Source: Rhizobium sp. Q54
Lineage (GTDB): Bacteria > Pseudomonadota > Alphaproteobacteria > Rhizobiales > Beijerinckiaceae
Assembly: GCA_945901195.1 (NCBI GenBank)
Contig: CAMDKB010000031.1
Location: forward strand, 1 to 17,859
Length of the DNA stretch: 17,859 nucleotides
Direction: 5' to 3'
In this document: piece after piece, positions 8,378-16,330 of the stretch
How positions within the stretch are numbered: position 1 is the first letter of the stretch
Layout: the number at the start of each line of letters is the position of its first letter
Made by a program: the position numbers and the translations under genes
The notes under the pieces: generated by a model
The model's database searches: none
Told to the model about the DNA's origin: nothing
The model's input: only the letters and a program-made list of their open reading frames with translations

Positions 8378-8478
8378 CAGGGTGCTTTCGGATCACGGCG
8401 CAGGTCGCCTTATCCTTAATAGGGCGGCAGCGCCACAACGCCAATGCGCCAATGCGCGCGGCCTCACACCAAGGGTGG

Positions 8479-8519
8479 TTCGCGCTTGCCAAAGCGATGA
8501 GTGAAGGCTCATCGCTTGG
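8479..8519. repeat. Dispersed palindromic repeat, copy 2
   Basis: The same lead and left arm as copy 1 (8479-8500), then the loop gtgaaggc and the right arm tcatcgcttgg (8509-8519). One T is missing from the right arm relative to copy 1, leaving a single bulged A in the stem. The loop differs (gagtgaaggc against gcgtcaagcc) while pairing is kept. It lies in the divergent region between the DHA2 exporter and glnS. Confidence 0.7.
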
Positions 8520-8578
8520 GAGTGGGCCTGCGATTTTACGCCTGCTTCCGGGACCGGGACTTTACGCTCCCCTCCCGG

Positions 8579-8603
8579 CCCCTTAAACGGGGTCGCAACC
8601 CCG
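8579..8603 (+). promoter_or_regulatory. Alternative small hairpins in the glnS leader
   Basis: The gggg at 8589-8592 can pair either with cccc at 8579-8582 (6-base loop) or, as cggggt, with accccg at 8598-8603 (4-base loop). The two structures exclude each other. They lie 47-71 bases ahead of the glnS start. No T run or leader peptide with repeated Gln codons was seen, so regulation is speculative. Confidence 0.25.
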
Positions 8604-8649
8604 GTGCGCCGTGTTGCGCCACAAACCATTCCGGATTCAGGACCAGACC

Positions 8650-10341
8650 ATGGCGGAAGATACCGCAAAAGAAGCTCACCGCGATTTCATCCGCGATATC
8701 GTCGCGGAAGATATGGCCGCAGGCAAACACAAGGCCGTCGTCACCCGATTTCCGCCGGAGCCGAATGGCTACCTGCATCTTGGCCACGCCAAGTCGATCT
8801 GTCTGAATTTCGGCATAGCGCAGGAGTTCGGCGGCCGTTGCCATCTGCGGTTCGATGACACCAATCCGGCCAGGGAAGAACAGGAATTTATCGATTCCAT
8901 AAAGGCCGACGTGCGCTGGCTCGGCTTCGACTGGGGTGAGAATCTGTATCACGCCTCTGATTATTTCGAGCAGCTCTATGCCTGGGCCGAGCATCTCATC
9001 GTCAACGGCAAGGCCTATGTGGATGATCAGTCTGCCGAGGAAATGCGCGCCAATCGCGGCACACTGACCGAGGGCGGCAAGGAAAGCCCATTCCGCAACC
9101 GCAGCGTGGCGGAGAATCTCGATCTCTTCCGGCGCATGCGCGCGGGCGAATTCGCTCAGGGCTCACGCCTTGTGCGGGCGAAGATCGACATGACCTCGGG
9201 GAATATCAACCTGCGCGATCCTGCTCTTTATCGTATCATTGATGCTCCGCATCCGCGCACCGGCACAGCGTGGAAAATCTATCCAAGCTATGATTTCGCC
9301 CATGGCCAATCCGATGCGATCGAAGGCATCACACATTCCATCTGCACGCTGGAGTTTGAAGACCATCGCCCACTCTATGAATGGTTTCTCAATAATCTTC
9401 CCGTGCCCGCCCATCCCCGCCAATATGAATTTGCGCGGCTCAATCTCACTTACACGGTCCTGTCCAAACGCACGCTGACAAAGCTGGTGCAGGAGCAGCA
9501 TGTGAGCGGCTGGGATGATCCGCGCATGCCGACCCTTGCAGGCATCCGACGCCGCGGCGTCCCACCCGAAGCGCTACGCGATTTCGTGACGCGGATCGGT
9601 GTGGCAAAAGCCAACAGCACCGTCGATTTTGGCCTGCTGGAATTTTCAATCCGCGAATATCTCAACAAGAAGGCTGAGCGGCGCATGGCCGTGCTTGATC
9701 CGCTGAAAGTGGTGATCGAGAACATGCCCGAGGGGCAGTTCGAGGAGCTGGACGCGATCAACCATCCCGACGATGCCTCCGCTGGTTCACGGAAAATACG
9801 CTTTGGCCGCGAGCTGTACATCGAGCGCGAAGATTTCATGGAAGACCCTCCGAAAAAATTCTTCCGCCTTTCACCCGGTCAGGAAGTGCGCCTGCGCTAT
9901 GCGTTTTTCGTGACGTGCAAGGATGTTGTAAAAGACGCCGAAGGCAAGGTCATCGAATTGCGCTGCTCTTACGATCCGGCCACGCGTGGTGGCAACGCAC
10001 CTGATGGACGCAAGGTGAAAGCCACCATGCACTGGCTCAACGCTGCCGACGCCATTGATGCCGAAGTGCGGCTATACGATCATCTATTTGCGCGGCCCGA
10101 CCCCGGCACAGATGGCGACGTGATGGCTGATCTCAATCCCAATTCGTTGACTGTGCTACCCGCCAGCAAGATCGAGCCCAATCTGGCGTCTGCGCCACCG
10201 GGTATCGCCTATCAGTTCGAGCGTCAGGGCTATTTCTGTCGCGACAAGGACGATGCTCACGGCAAGCCGGTTTTCATTCGCACGGTTGGCCTGCGCGATA
10301 CTTTCGCGAAGGAAGTCGGGAAACCGGTGGTGAAAAAGTAG
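8650..10341 (+). CDS. glnS: Glutaminyl-tRNA synthetase
   Basis: A 563-residue class Ib aminoacyl-tRNA synthetase that charges tRNA-Gln with glutamine. RFPPEPNGYLHLGHAKSI (33-50) contains the HIGH signature as HLGH (43-46). LRFDDTNP (66-73) and GWDDPRMPT (287-295) are diagnostic of GlnRS rather than GluRS, and VLSKR (270-274) is the KMSKS loop. The C-terminal third is the beta-barrel anticodon-binding region. The length is close to that of enterobacterial GlnRS, with no YqeY fusion. I start at the Met at 8650, preceded by AGGA, rather than the in-frame Met at 8611. Many alphaproteobacteria make Gln-tRNA by the GatCAB transamidation route, so a direct GlnRS points to an ancient transfer or to two routes in parallel; gat genes are not in view. 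Confidence 0.96.
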   Translation: MAEDTAKEAHRDFIRDIVAEDMAAGKHKAVVTRFPPEPNGYLHLGHAKSICLNFGIAQEFGGRCHLRFDDTNPAREEQEFIDSIKADVRWLGFDWGENLYHASDYFEQLYAWAEHLIVNGKAYVDDQSAEEMRANRGTLTEGGKESPFRNRSVAENLDLFRRMRAGEFAQGSRLVRAKIDMTSGNINLRDPALYRIIDAPHPRTGTAWKIYPSYDFAHGQSDAIEGITHSICTLEFEDHRPLYEWFLNNLPVPAHPRQYEFARLNLTYTVLSKRTLTKLVQEQHVSGWDDPRMPTLAGIRRRGVPPEALRDFVTRIGVAKANSTVDFGLLEFSIREYLNKKAERRMAVLDPLKVVIENMPEGQFEELDAINHPDDASAGSRKIRFGRELYIEREDFMEDPPKKFFRLSPGQEVRLRYAFFVTCKDVVKDAEGKVIELRCSYDPATRGGNAPDGRKVKATMHWLNAADAIDAEVRLYDHLFARPDPGTDGDVMADLNPNSLTVLPASKIEPNLASAPPGIAYQFERQGYFCRDKDDAHGKPVFIRTVGLRDTFAKEVGKPVVKK

Positions 10342-10347
10342 CGTTCA

Positions 10348-10718
10348 CTATCCCCATCCCAGATCCCTCACCCATCCCTCCAGCACTTTCAGTATGTCAG
10401 GCGACACGGCGCCCTCGTGTGCATTGGCCTCCATGCTCGGCGTCGGTTTCAACGTGTGGCTGACACCACCCATAATGTGGACAGCGTTGAGTTTGTCGCG
10501 CTGCATCAGCGCCCTGGATAGGGCCGACGTATCCTTGTCGGCCAGCACCTGCGGATCGCTCCCGCCGTTCAGCACAACCATGGGAACCTCAACACGCCGC
10601 GCCAAGCGTCGCCGACTTGCGGCTCCCAACGGAAGAAGTCCGTACCACGGGCGGGATCAGGCGGCATCGAAGCAGCTTTGGCGTACATGCCGCGCTTGTC
10701 ATAGCGCGGACCGTAGGT
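10348..10718 (-). pseudogene. Decayed alpha/beta-hydrolase, C-terminal part
   Basis: The last ~90 residues read like the C-terminal end of an alpha/beta-hydrolase: a strand VPMVVLNGGSDPQV that would hold the acid residue, then VSHTLKP with the catalytic histidine, and a final helix. Upstream, hydrolase-like coding continues in another frame (for example YDKRGMYAKA and GTDFFRWEP). The frame switches near 10583-10592, consistent with a small indel in ggcgtgttgagg. The N-terminal half with the nucleophile is absent: the sequence immediately upstream is the stop of the neighbouring broken hydrolase. It runs tail to tail with glnS, six bases apart. The short downstream stretch could be translated from a TTG codon, but would not make an enzyme. 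The family is inferred from pattern and is moderately sure. Confidence 0.6.
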
Positions 10719-10721
10719 CTA

Positions 10722-11693
10722 TTACCCCTCATCGAAAAAGGCCTGCACCGCCGCAAACAGTTTCAGTCTGTTGCGTTCCATGCAGATGGTATGGGTGCCT
10801 TCTGCGAGTGTAACCATGCGTTTGTCCGGCGCATTCACCAGAAGGGAAACAGCGATTGCGCCATATAGGGCGGCGTATCAGCATCCCATTCCGCAACCAC
10901 CAGCATAGTGGGTACTGTTATTTTTGAAGGGTCATAATAGGCAATGCCCGCGCCGTGATATTCAGCGCCATCCTGGCGCACGCCGTTGGGCGCGCGCAGC
11001 AGTGGCGGGGATTGCTGCGCCCCCCATTGATCCGTAGCCCAGGTCGCCGTCGGCCCAAGCCTCGAACCATCCGGGCGGAATAAGTCCATACTTCTTGTGT
11101 GCGGGAACCCCATGATACCAGCGCGCGCGGGCTTGTTCGCGCGTGACAACACGATAAACACCCAGCGTTGTCTCACCCGTGTCGGTCAGCGACGGCGTAT
11201 GCCGGATCCAGCTAGGCGCATAGAGAACCAGCCGCTGCACCTTTTGTGCGTTGCGCGTGGTGTAGGTAGTTGTGGTCGTTGTTCCCCACGACCAACCGAG
11301 AAGACATAATTTCGCAAGACTGCGCTTTTGCAGGATGAAGTCCACGGCTGTGCCGATGTCCTGCACCGCGACATCGCCGCGGACTATGGGAGGTCCGGCA
11401 TCGGCAGGGCCATCCATGTCTGGCGGACGCAGGGACTTGCCATAGCCGCGCAGATCAAGCAGCCAGACGTCGTATCCGCGCGCGGCGGTGTAATCCATCC
11501 ATGAGAAACCATCAAGCTACAGATCGAATGCCGTGCTGGCAGGGTAGGTCGCGCCGTGCACATAAAGCAGAGTGCGTTCGGGCGCGAAGGTGTTCATGCC
11601 TGCCGGGCGTTTGTTGCGTATGAAGAGCGCGATTCCCGGATCTGGCGACGGCGCCATGAAATCTGTGCTGGTGATTTGAGAGGTGTCGATCAT
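10722..11693 (-). pseudogene. Alpha/beta-hydrolase pseudogene (one nonsense codon, two frameshifts)
   Basis: Joined across its lesions this reads as a ~323-residue alpha/beta-hydrolase. It has an oxyanion-hole segment LLYVHGATYP, LRGYGKS, the nucleophile elbow LLGWSWGTT, the acid strand VVAEWDADTP and the histidine in EGTHTI, so all triad positions remain recognisable. Three lesions break it. An in-frame TAG lies at 11517-11519 (AFDL-stop-LDGFSW). An apparent one-base insertion lies near 11042-11053. An apparent one-base loss lies in the ccc/ttc run near 10840-10850, which puts a TGA at 10835. The reading finally ends with tandem stops at 10719-10724. The proposed start at 11693 has no clear ribosome-binding site. 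Retained similarity with several lesions suggests recent inactivation; assembly errors could explain one lesion but hardly three. The substrate is unknown. Confidence 0.8.
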
Positions 11694-11808
11694 GTCGGGC
11701 GTCCGGTTGCACCGGGAGTGTGACGCCCGGCCGCGTCCATTGCAACACGATGCACCAGAGCCGGCGCGGCCCTTGCGTCTGGACAAGCTTGCGTCCATTA
11801 TACCCGCA

Positions 11809-12498
11809 ATGAGCATAAGTGCGCGTAGCCCCGTCGTCACGCCACCGTCCGATTGTCCCACTGGACGGCCGGCGCGGCTGCCTTTGTTCGCGCGAGGCAT
11901 GCGCATCGGAATCTTCGGCGGCACATTCAATCCACCCCATGAAGGCCACAGGCTGGTGAGCCTGACGGCGCTCAAGCGGTTGCAACTGGATGCTATCTGG
12001 TGGGTCGTGACCCCCGGCAATCCGCTCAAGGAAAATTCCGGCCTGCCAGGCATTGAAGCGCGCATGCAGGCAGCGGCGCGCATGGCCAATCATCCGCGCA
12101 TCATCATCACCTCATTCGAGGCGGAGATTGGCACGCGCTACACGTTCGACACGATTTCCTATTTGAAGAAGCGCTGCCCAGGCGTGCATTTCGTCTGGCT
12201 GATGGGGGCGGACAATCTCGCCGGTTTCCATCGCTGGCAGAACTGGAAAGGCATCGCCAGTCTGATGCCGCTCGCCGTCATCGACCGGCCACGCTCAACT
12301 TTGCGCGCCGCCAATTGCCGCGCCGCGCATTATCTCGAGCACCGGCGTGTGAAAGAAGAGGATGCTGCAGCGCTGGTCACACGCAATCCGCCCGCGTTTA
12401 TATTTCTGCACGGACCTCGCTCCGAATTGAGTTCGACGGACTTGAGAGCGAAAGGCGCGCGGGTTTCAAAAAATTCATGCTCTCCTGAAAGCGGGTAG
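11809..12498 (+). CDS. nadD: Nicotinate-nucleotide adenylyltransferase
   Basis: This cytoplasmic enzyme transfers AMP from ATP to nicotinate mononucleotide, giving deamido-NAD in NAD synthesis. The nucleotidyltransferase signature GGTFNPPHEGH is at residues 37-47 and the C-terminal SSTDLR at 208-213. Between them, WWVVTPGNPLK, GTRYTFDT and FVWLMGADN are typical of the family. The reading frame is open further upstream, but that part runs over the hydrolase pseudogene. I take the ATG at 11809 (229 residues) because a short Leu-Pro-rich stretch before MRIGIFGG is usual in rhizobial NadD; the ATG at 11899 (199 residues) is the alternative. Neither has a good ribosome-binding site. The usual partners (obgE, proB, proA upstream; rsfS and rlmH downstream) are absent here. 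Confidence 0.92.
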   Translation: MSISARSPVVTPPSDCPTGRPARLPLFARGMRIGIFGGTFNPPHEGHRLVSLTALKRLQLDAIWWVVTPGNPLKENSGLPGIEARMQAAARMANHPRIIITSFEAEIGTRYTFDTISYLKKRCPGVHFVWLMGADNLAGFHRWQNWKGIASLMPLAVIDRPRSTLRAANCRAAHYLEHRRVKEEDAAALVTRNPPAFIFLHGPRSELSSTDLRAKGARVSKNSCSPESG

Positions 12499-12571
12499 TG
12501 AAGACAACTCATCGCCTGTGCAGACCACCCTTGGTACAAGTTGGCAATCGACGTCATCACCTGGAGATATC

Positions 12572-12979
12572 ATGCGCACACATTTTCTGATCATCGCGAT
12601 GACTATGTGCGGCCCAGCCGTGGCCCAGCCCGTCTCTGGCGGTGCATCGGGTACTATCACTGGCGCGTTATCCTATCCCAGCGATTTTATCCCCGAAGAC
12701 CTGACAGTTTGCGCTGAGGACATTTCAACAAAGAAGCTCCATTGCACATCAAGAAAGACACGTTCGGGAAAGCGATACAGCTATACGCTGACTGCACCGG
12801 CGGGTGAATATTTTGTCTTTGCTAGAACAAAGGAAATGCAGGGCGTCCGCGCATATTATTCCGACTTTGTAACATGCGGGCTGGATGCAAAATGCAAATC
12901 GCACAAGCCGATCAAGGTTGTCGTCAATCCCGGCGCGACAACAAAATCCGTCAATCCTCAGGATTGGTACGCTCAATAA
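12572..12979 (+). CDS. Small secreted four-cysteine protein, function unknown
   Basis: A 135-residue protein with a Sec signal peptide (basic Arg2, hydrophobic 5-12, probable cleavage after Ala18 in PAVA-QP), so it should be periplasmic or released. The mature part looks all-beta. It contains SGTITGALSYPSDFIP (26-41), cysteines at 47 and 58, a YTLTAPAGEYFVFA segment (71-84) like the strand-turn of carboxypeptidase-regulatory-like or transthyretin-type Ig folds, and a distinctive YYSDFVTCG with Cys102, Cys108 and His111. The end DWYAQ is reminiscent of related proteins I have seen annotated only as hypothetical. The four cysteines could form two disulfides. The start at 12572 is set by GGAG five bases upstream and by the signal peptide. 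It follows nadD by 73 bases and converges on the heparinase-like gene. I assign no function. Confidence 0.75.
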   Translation: MRTHFLIIAMTMCGPAVAQPVSGGASGTITGALSYPSDFIPEDLTVCAEDISTKKLHCTSRKTRSGKRYSYTLTAPAGEYFVFARTKEMQGVRAYYSDFVTCGLDAKCKSHKPIKVVVNPGATTKSVNPQDWYAQ

Positions 12980-13034
12980 CGACTAAGTATGGCAGCAATC
13001 AGAAAATGATAACGCTCTTATAACAGGCTGCGGA

Positions 13035-14735
13035 TCAATCCTTCTTGATCAAAACCCAGTCAATTCCGTCACCACCTTTCGCGGTGCCGGACAGTGCGAT
13101 CTGTGATGTCGCGCGCGTACCTTCCGGGCTTGCGAAAAAGGCGCTTTCCTCGATTGAAACGGGAAATCCCGACGCGTGAAAAATCCATTGTTGACCACCG
13201 GGAGTCACAAGCAGCGCTCCCTGGCCGTTTTCGATGCTGCCGACCTTTATCTGCGGATGCAGATGAAAGCGTATCGCGAAGGGGATGTCTTCTGCCGGCG
13301 CTTTGCGGCCAGCCGCCTTGAGACGGTCGAAACCTTCAAGGCGTCCCGCCGCCACGTCGAGGCGCAGGGTTCGCTGATGGATCAATCCCAGAGTCCCTGC
13401 ATAGCCATCGTGGCTCGATGTGACCTCAATGGTTTCAGGCGTTTCGCGGCGGTCCACCGGCACATGGCGAGGGCCTGATATAATGACGCCTTGCAGCAGG
13501 ATATCAGCGCCGTCGCTGCCCGCAATCTTGCACGATGAGGTGTCTTCGAGGACAAGCGTGGAATGGGCCGCCGTGAAGCGGGCAGCCTGCCGCAGCGGTC
13601 CGCCACGCGAAACTGGCGCACCACAATTGACGATGATCCGCTCTCCGGCTCCCGACATTTCAAACGAGAGTGTGCCCGCATGAGCGCTGACAGAGAAGTC
13701 GCGTGGCGGCGGTTTGCCGGTTTCGAAAACGGCGACGATGCCGCCGCCCTCCAGCCGCTGATAACCTGTGGCGATTGCATTCATGAGCGGCTGCGAGCGC
13801 GCATCGTCATAGGCGAGCACAGTGGAGAGCTCGTCCTGTGCCGTCTGTCCCATGCCGTTGAACAACGCGATGGCGCCATCGGAATGGCGGAACAATCGCA
13901 GCATCGGCATCATGCGATCGATGGCGTTGTTGAGTTCGACCGGCACCGCAACGCCGCGGGCGACATAGGCTTGCCTGAGGGGTAACAGGTCGAGCAGGGA
14001 GGAAATCAGCGTCTGTGGATTTCGCCCGATATGGCCGCCATCGAGCAGGATCTGCCGGTTGAGCACGTTGGCAAGATGACGCGTCGCCTGTCGCTGCTGT
14101 GCATCGGCGCCTTCAGTGCAGAGTGCAATTTCTACCAGTGCTATGGCGACGATGAGTTGCGCCCGTCCGCGCGCGCCTCTCCCTGCGCCTCGGCGCAGCC
14201 AGGCCGCATGGCGCGCGAGACTGCGCATTAAACGACGATAAAAATCGAGTTCTGCATTGTCCAGTATCCCAGGGGAATGGCTAAGCCAGGAGATCAGCCG
14301 CCGCGCGGCGACATCAGGTTGCCAGGCAATTGCTGTGGAGGGTCTGCCGGAATATGTGAGCCATTCATCGATGAGTGCGCGGGCGTTAACTTTTGCGAGG
14401 GGTGTCCCGGCTGCACGCAGATGGCGCATCCAGCCAAATCCCATCAGTTCAGCTTCCCATTCCGGTGACGGACTCGCGACCAGAAACGGCGATTCGCCAT
14501 GCACATTCACAATTTTTGCGCCGAAGGCGAAATAGCCGGAATAAATATCATCTGCCACGGTCGCATCAGCGGTGCGAATGTCTTGTGGCGCAATCAGCAG
14601 GCGGTTGGGGGCACGGGCCACCAAATCGGCCATGAAATCCCAAGGGACCGCGCCCTTCTGGCGAATGCGCGACAGACTTGCTGACGCCCGCAGACCCGCG
14701 AGGCGCAGCCGCTCCCCGATTGTCGGCCCCGTCAC
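13035..14735 (-). CDS. Heparinase II/III-like family protein
   Basis: A 566-residue protein with the two-part layout of heparinase II/III-like proteins. An alpha-helical toroid occupies about residues 60-325, including LLDGGHIGRNP (231-240). A C-terminal beta-sandwich lyase-like domain runs from about 335 to 560 and contains FTAAHSTLVLED (387-398), with the conserved histidine at 391. Characterised relatives are polysaccharide lyases acting on uronic acid-containing glycans. This alphaproteobacterial branch, found next to rsmB, has no established substrate that I know of, and I see no signal peptide, so periplasmic glycan cleavage is doubtful. Translation starts at a GTG at 14735 with a full AGGAGG eight bases upstream. 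It lies 109 bases downstream of rsmB on the same strand and may be co-transcribed. purH, which often follows in related genomes, is not present. Confidence 0.88.
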   Translation of the reverse strand: MTGPTIGERLRLAGLRASASLSRIRQKGAVPWDFMADLVARAPNRLLIAPQDIRTADATVADDIYSGYFAFGAKIVNVHGESPFLVASPSPEWEAELMGFGWMRHLRAAGTPLAKVNARALIDEWLTYSGRPSTAIAWQPDVAARRLISWLSHSPGILDNAELDFYRRLMRSLARHAAWLRRGAGRGARGRAQLIVAIALVEIALCTEGADAQQRQATRHLANVLNRQILLDGGHIGRNPQTLISSLLDLLPLRQAYVARGVAVPVELNNAIDRMMPMLRLFRHSDGAIALFNGMGQTAQDELSTVLAYDDARSQPLMNAIATGYQRLEGGGIVAVFETGKPPPRDFSVSAHAGTLSFEMSGAGERIIVNCGAPVSRGGPLRQAARFTAAHSTLVLEDTSSCKIAGSDGADILLQGVIISGPRHVPVDRRETPETIEVTSSHDGYAGTLGLIHQRTLRLDVAAGRLEGFDRLKAAGRKAPAEDIPFAIRFHLHPQIKVGSIENGQGALLVTPGGQQWIFHASGFPVSIEESAFFASPEGTRATSQIALSGTAKGGDGIDWVLIKKD

Positions 14736-14844
14736 CGTATCTGCCTCCTAGCATTCAGCATTAAAATCAAAATGCTTCACCCGCAGCTTCGCCAACCTGT
14801 CGAGAGCTTAGACCCATTTGCATTTTAATCATAACGCTGTGAAC

Positions 14845-16227
14845 TCATCCGCCACCCCGGCGCACGAGGCGCGCCATATAGAACCCGTCGAGCCCGGCCA
14901 TGCGCGGGTCTGAATTTGGCAGATGACACGGCAAGGTGCGCACGTCGCCTTCCGGCGTAATGCATTCGGAAAGCCCGCCAATCTCCTCCGGCAAAACCGG
15001 GACACGCTCGACATCAGGATTACGCCGGAGCAGCGCAGCGATTTGCGCTTCACCTTCCTCCGGCTCCAGCGAACACGTGCAATAAACAAGCCGGCCGCCC
15101 GGCCGCAGCAACTGGATCGCACGGTCAAGCATTTTGGACTGGGTGGCGGCAAGGACAGGAATATGGGAGGCCCGTTTCGTCCAGGCGGCGTCGGGGTTGC
15201 GGCGGATCGTTCCAGTCGATGTGCAGGGGGCGTCAAGCAGGATCGCATCGAAGGTCGTGGCCTCGAAGGTCAGGGCATCGCCCACTTTCAGATCTGCTTC
15301 CACGCCGACTCGTTGCAGATTGGCCGCCAGCCGTTTCATGCGTTCTGCCGAGCGGTCGAGCGCCGTAACTTTCGCTCCCGCCAGTGCAAGCTGGATGGTC
15401 TTGCCGCCGGGCGCCGCGCAAAGATCCACAACGCTTTCACTGGATTTTACGCCGAGCAGTCGAGCCGGCAAGGCGGCTGAAGAATCCTGCACCCACCATT
15501 CGCCGTCCAGGTAACCTTCCAGATCGGCAATCGCCGTGTGCGACGCAAGCCGAACCGAACCGGTTGGCAGAACCATTCCGCCCAGCTTTTCGGCCCATTT
15601 CCCCGGATCGGATTTCACGCTGAGATCAAGGGTCGGCTCCTGCTGCAGCATTGCCGCGATGGCTGCCGCGGCCTCTTCACCCCAGTTTTTGCGCCAGCGG
15701 GCAGCAAGCCAGGTGGGCACGTCGGCGAAGGCGTCAACGTTGGCCAGAAACTCTTCTTTTCCACGCGCCAGATTGCGAAGAACGCCATTGACCAGTGATG
15801 CAAAGGGCAGCGTCGCAGGGTCACGCTTGGTTGCATGGACGGCGAGGTCGACCGCCGCGTGATCAGGAACGTCCATGAACAGAATTTGCGCAGCAGCGGT
15901 CGTCAACACCCATTCCAGCGACTGCCCCTTCTTGGGCAGGCCACGTTCGAGCAATTGCGCGAGAATGACCTTGATCGTACCGAAGCGGCGTAACGCAACT
16001 GTAACGATGGAACGCATCAGCGCGCGATCGCGTGCGTCCATTTTGGCAAGTCGGCCCGCAGCTTCGTCTGCTGCTATGCGCTCATCAAGTGTGCGACCAT
16101 TGACTATAATTTCTGCAATGGCAGCGGCCGCGGCCTGGCGCACATGCAAGCCCGGCGGCGGAGGCGCCTCGACCACCGCATTGTCACGCTTTTTCTGAAA
16201 ACCGAATCCACGGCCCTTGGCATTCAC
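14845..16227 (-). CDS. rsmB: 16S rRNA (cytosine-967-C5)-methyltransferase
   Basis: A 460-residue protein of the RsmB/Fmu/Sun family, which uses S-adenosylmethionine to methylate C967 of 16S rRNA in the small subunit. A basic N-terminal tail is followed by a NusB-like helical RNA-binding domain (about 28-165). The methyltransferase domain has the SAM-binding DLCAAPGGKT (268-277), DAPCTSTGTIRRNPD (332-346) with Cys335, and YCTCSLEPEEGE (382-393) with the nucleophile candidate Cys385. The two cysteines are the pair used by m5C RNA methyltransferases. GGGAG stands about 11 bases before the ATG at 16227. It lies between htpX (103 bases upstream) and the heparinase-like gene on the same strand. Some relatives act on tRNA instead, but the NusB domain favours the RsmB assignment. 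Confidence 0.94.
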   Translation of the reverse strand: MNAKGRGFGFQKKRDNAVVEAPPPPGLHVRQAAAAAIAEIIVNGRTLDERIAADEAAGRLAKMDARDRALMRSIVTVALRRFGTIKVILAQLLERGLPKKGQSLEWVLTTAAAQILFMDVPDHAAVDLAVHATKRDPATLPFASLVNGVLRNLARGKEEFLANVDAFADVPTWLAARWRKNWGEEAAAAIAAMLQQEPTLDLSVKSDPGKWAEKLGGMVLPTGSVRLASHTAIADLEGYLDGEWWVQDSSAALPARLLGVKSSESVVDLCAAPGGKTIQLALAGAKVTALDRSAERMKRLAANLQRVGVEADLKVGDALTFEATTFDAILLDAPCTSTGTIRRNPDAAWTKRASHIPVLAATQSKMLDRAIQLLRPGGRLVYCTCSLEPEEGEAQIAALLRRNPDVERVPVLPEEIGGLSECITPEGDVRTLPCHLPNSDPRMAGLDGFYMARLVRRGGG

Positions 16228-16330
16228 AGATTGATACTCCCGGCATTCCGTCAGCTGGCCCGGGAGCTAAACCGGGTATTGAGCGAAATTAAGTCAAGAT
16301 AGCGGAATTATTGATATGGCTGATGGCGAA

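Larger units (their letters stand above)
8378..8649. other. Divergent DHA2 exporter / glnS intergenic region
   Basis: A stretch of 272 bases without a gene. It contains a short tandem cgccaatg duplication near 8440-8455, palindromic repeat copy 2 and the competing hairpins ahead of glnS. No clear -35/-10 pair was found on either strand and no regulator gene is present. Confidence 0.5.

Noticed and set aside
11517..11519. Recoded amber (pyrrolysine-type) codon in the hydrolase
   Set aside because: Two frameshifts further along make the gene non-functional anyway, and no pyrrolysine machinery is in view; simple decay explains it.
11683..11808. N-terminal extension of NadD by 42 residues
   Set aside because: It has no family similarity and overlaps the start of the hydrolase pseudogene.
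14757..14833. AT-rich inverted segments (gcattaaaatc and gcattttaatc) between rsmB and the heparinase-like gene
   Set aside because: The arms are short, imperfectly paired and far apart; AT-rich chance similarity is sufficient.
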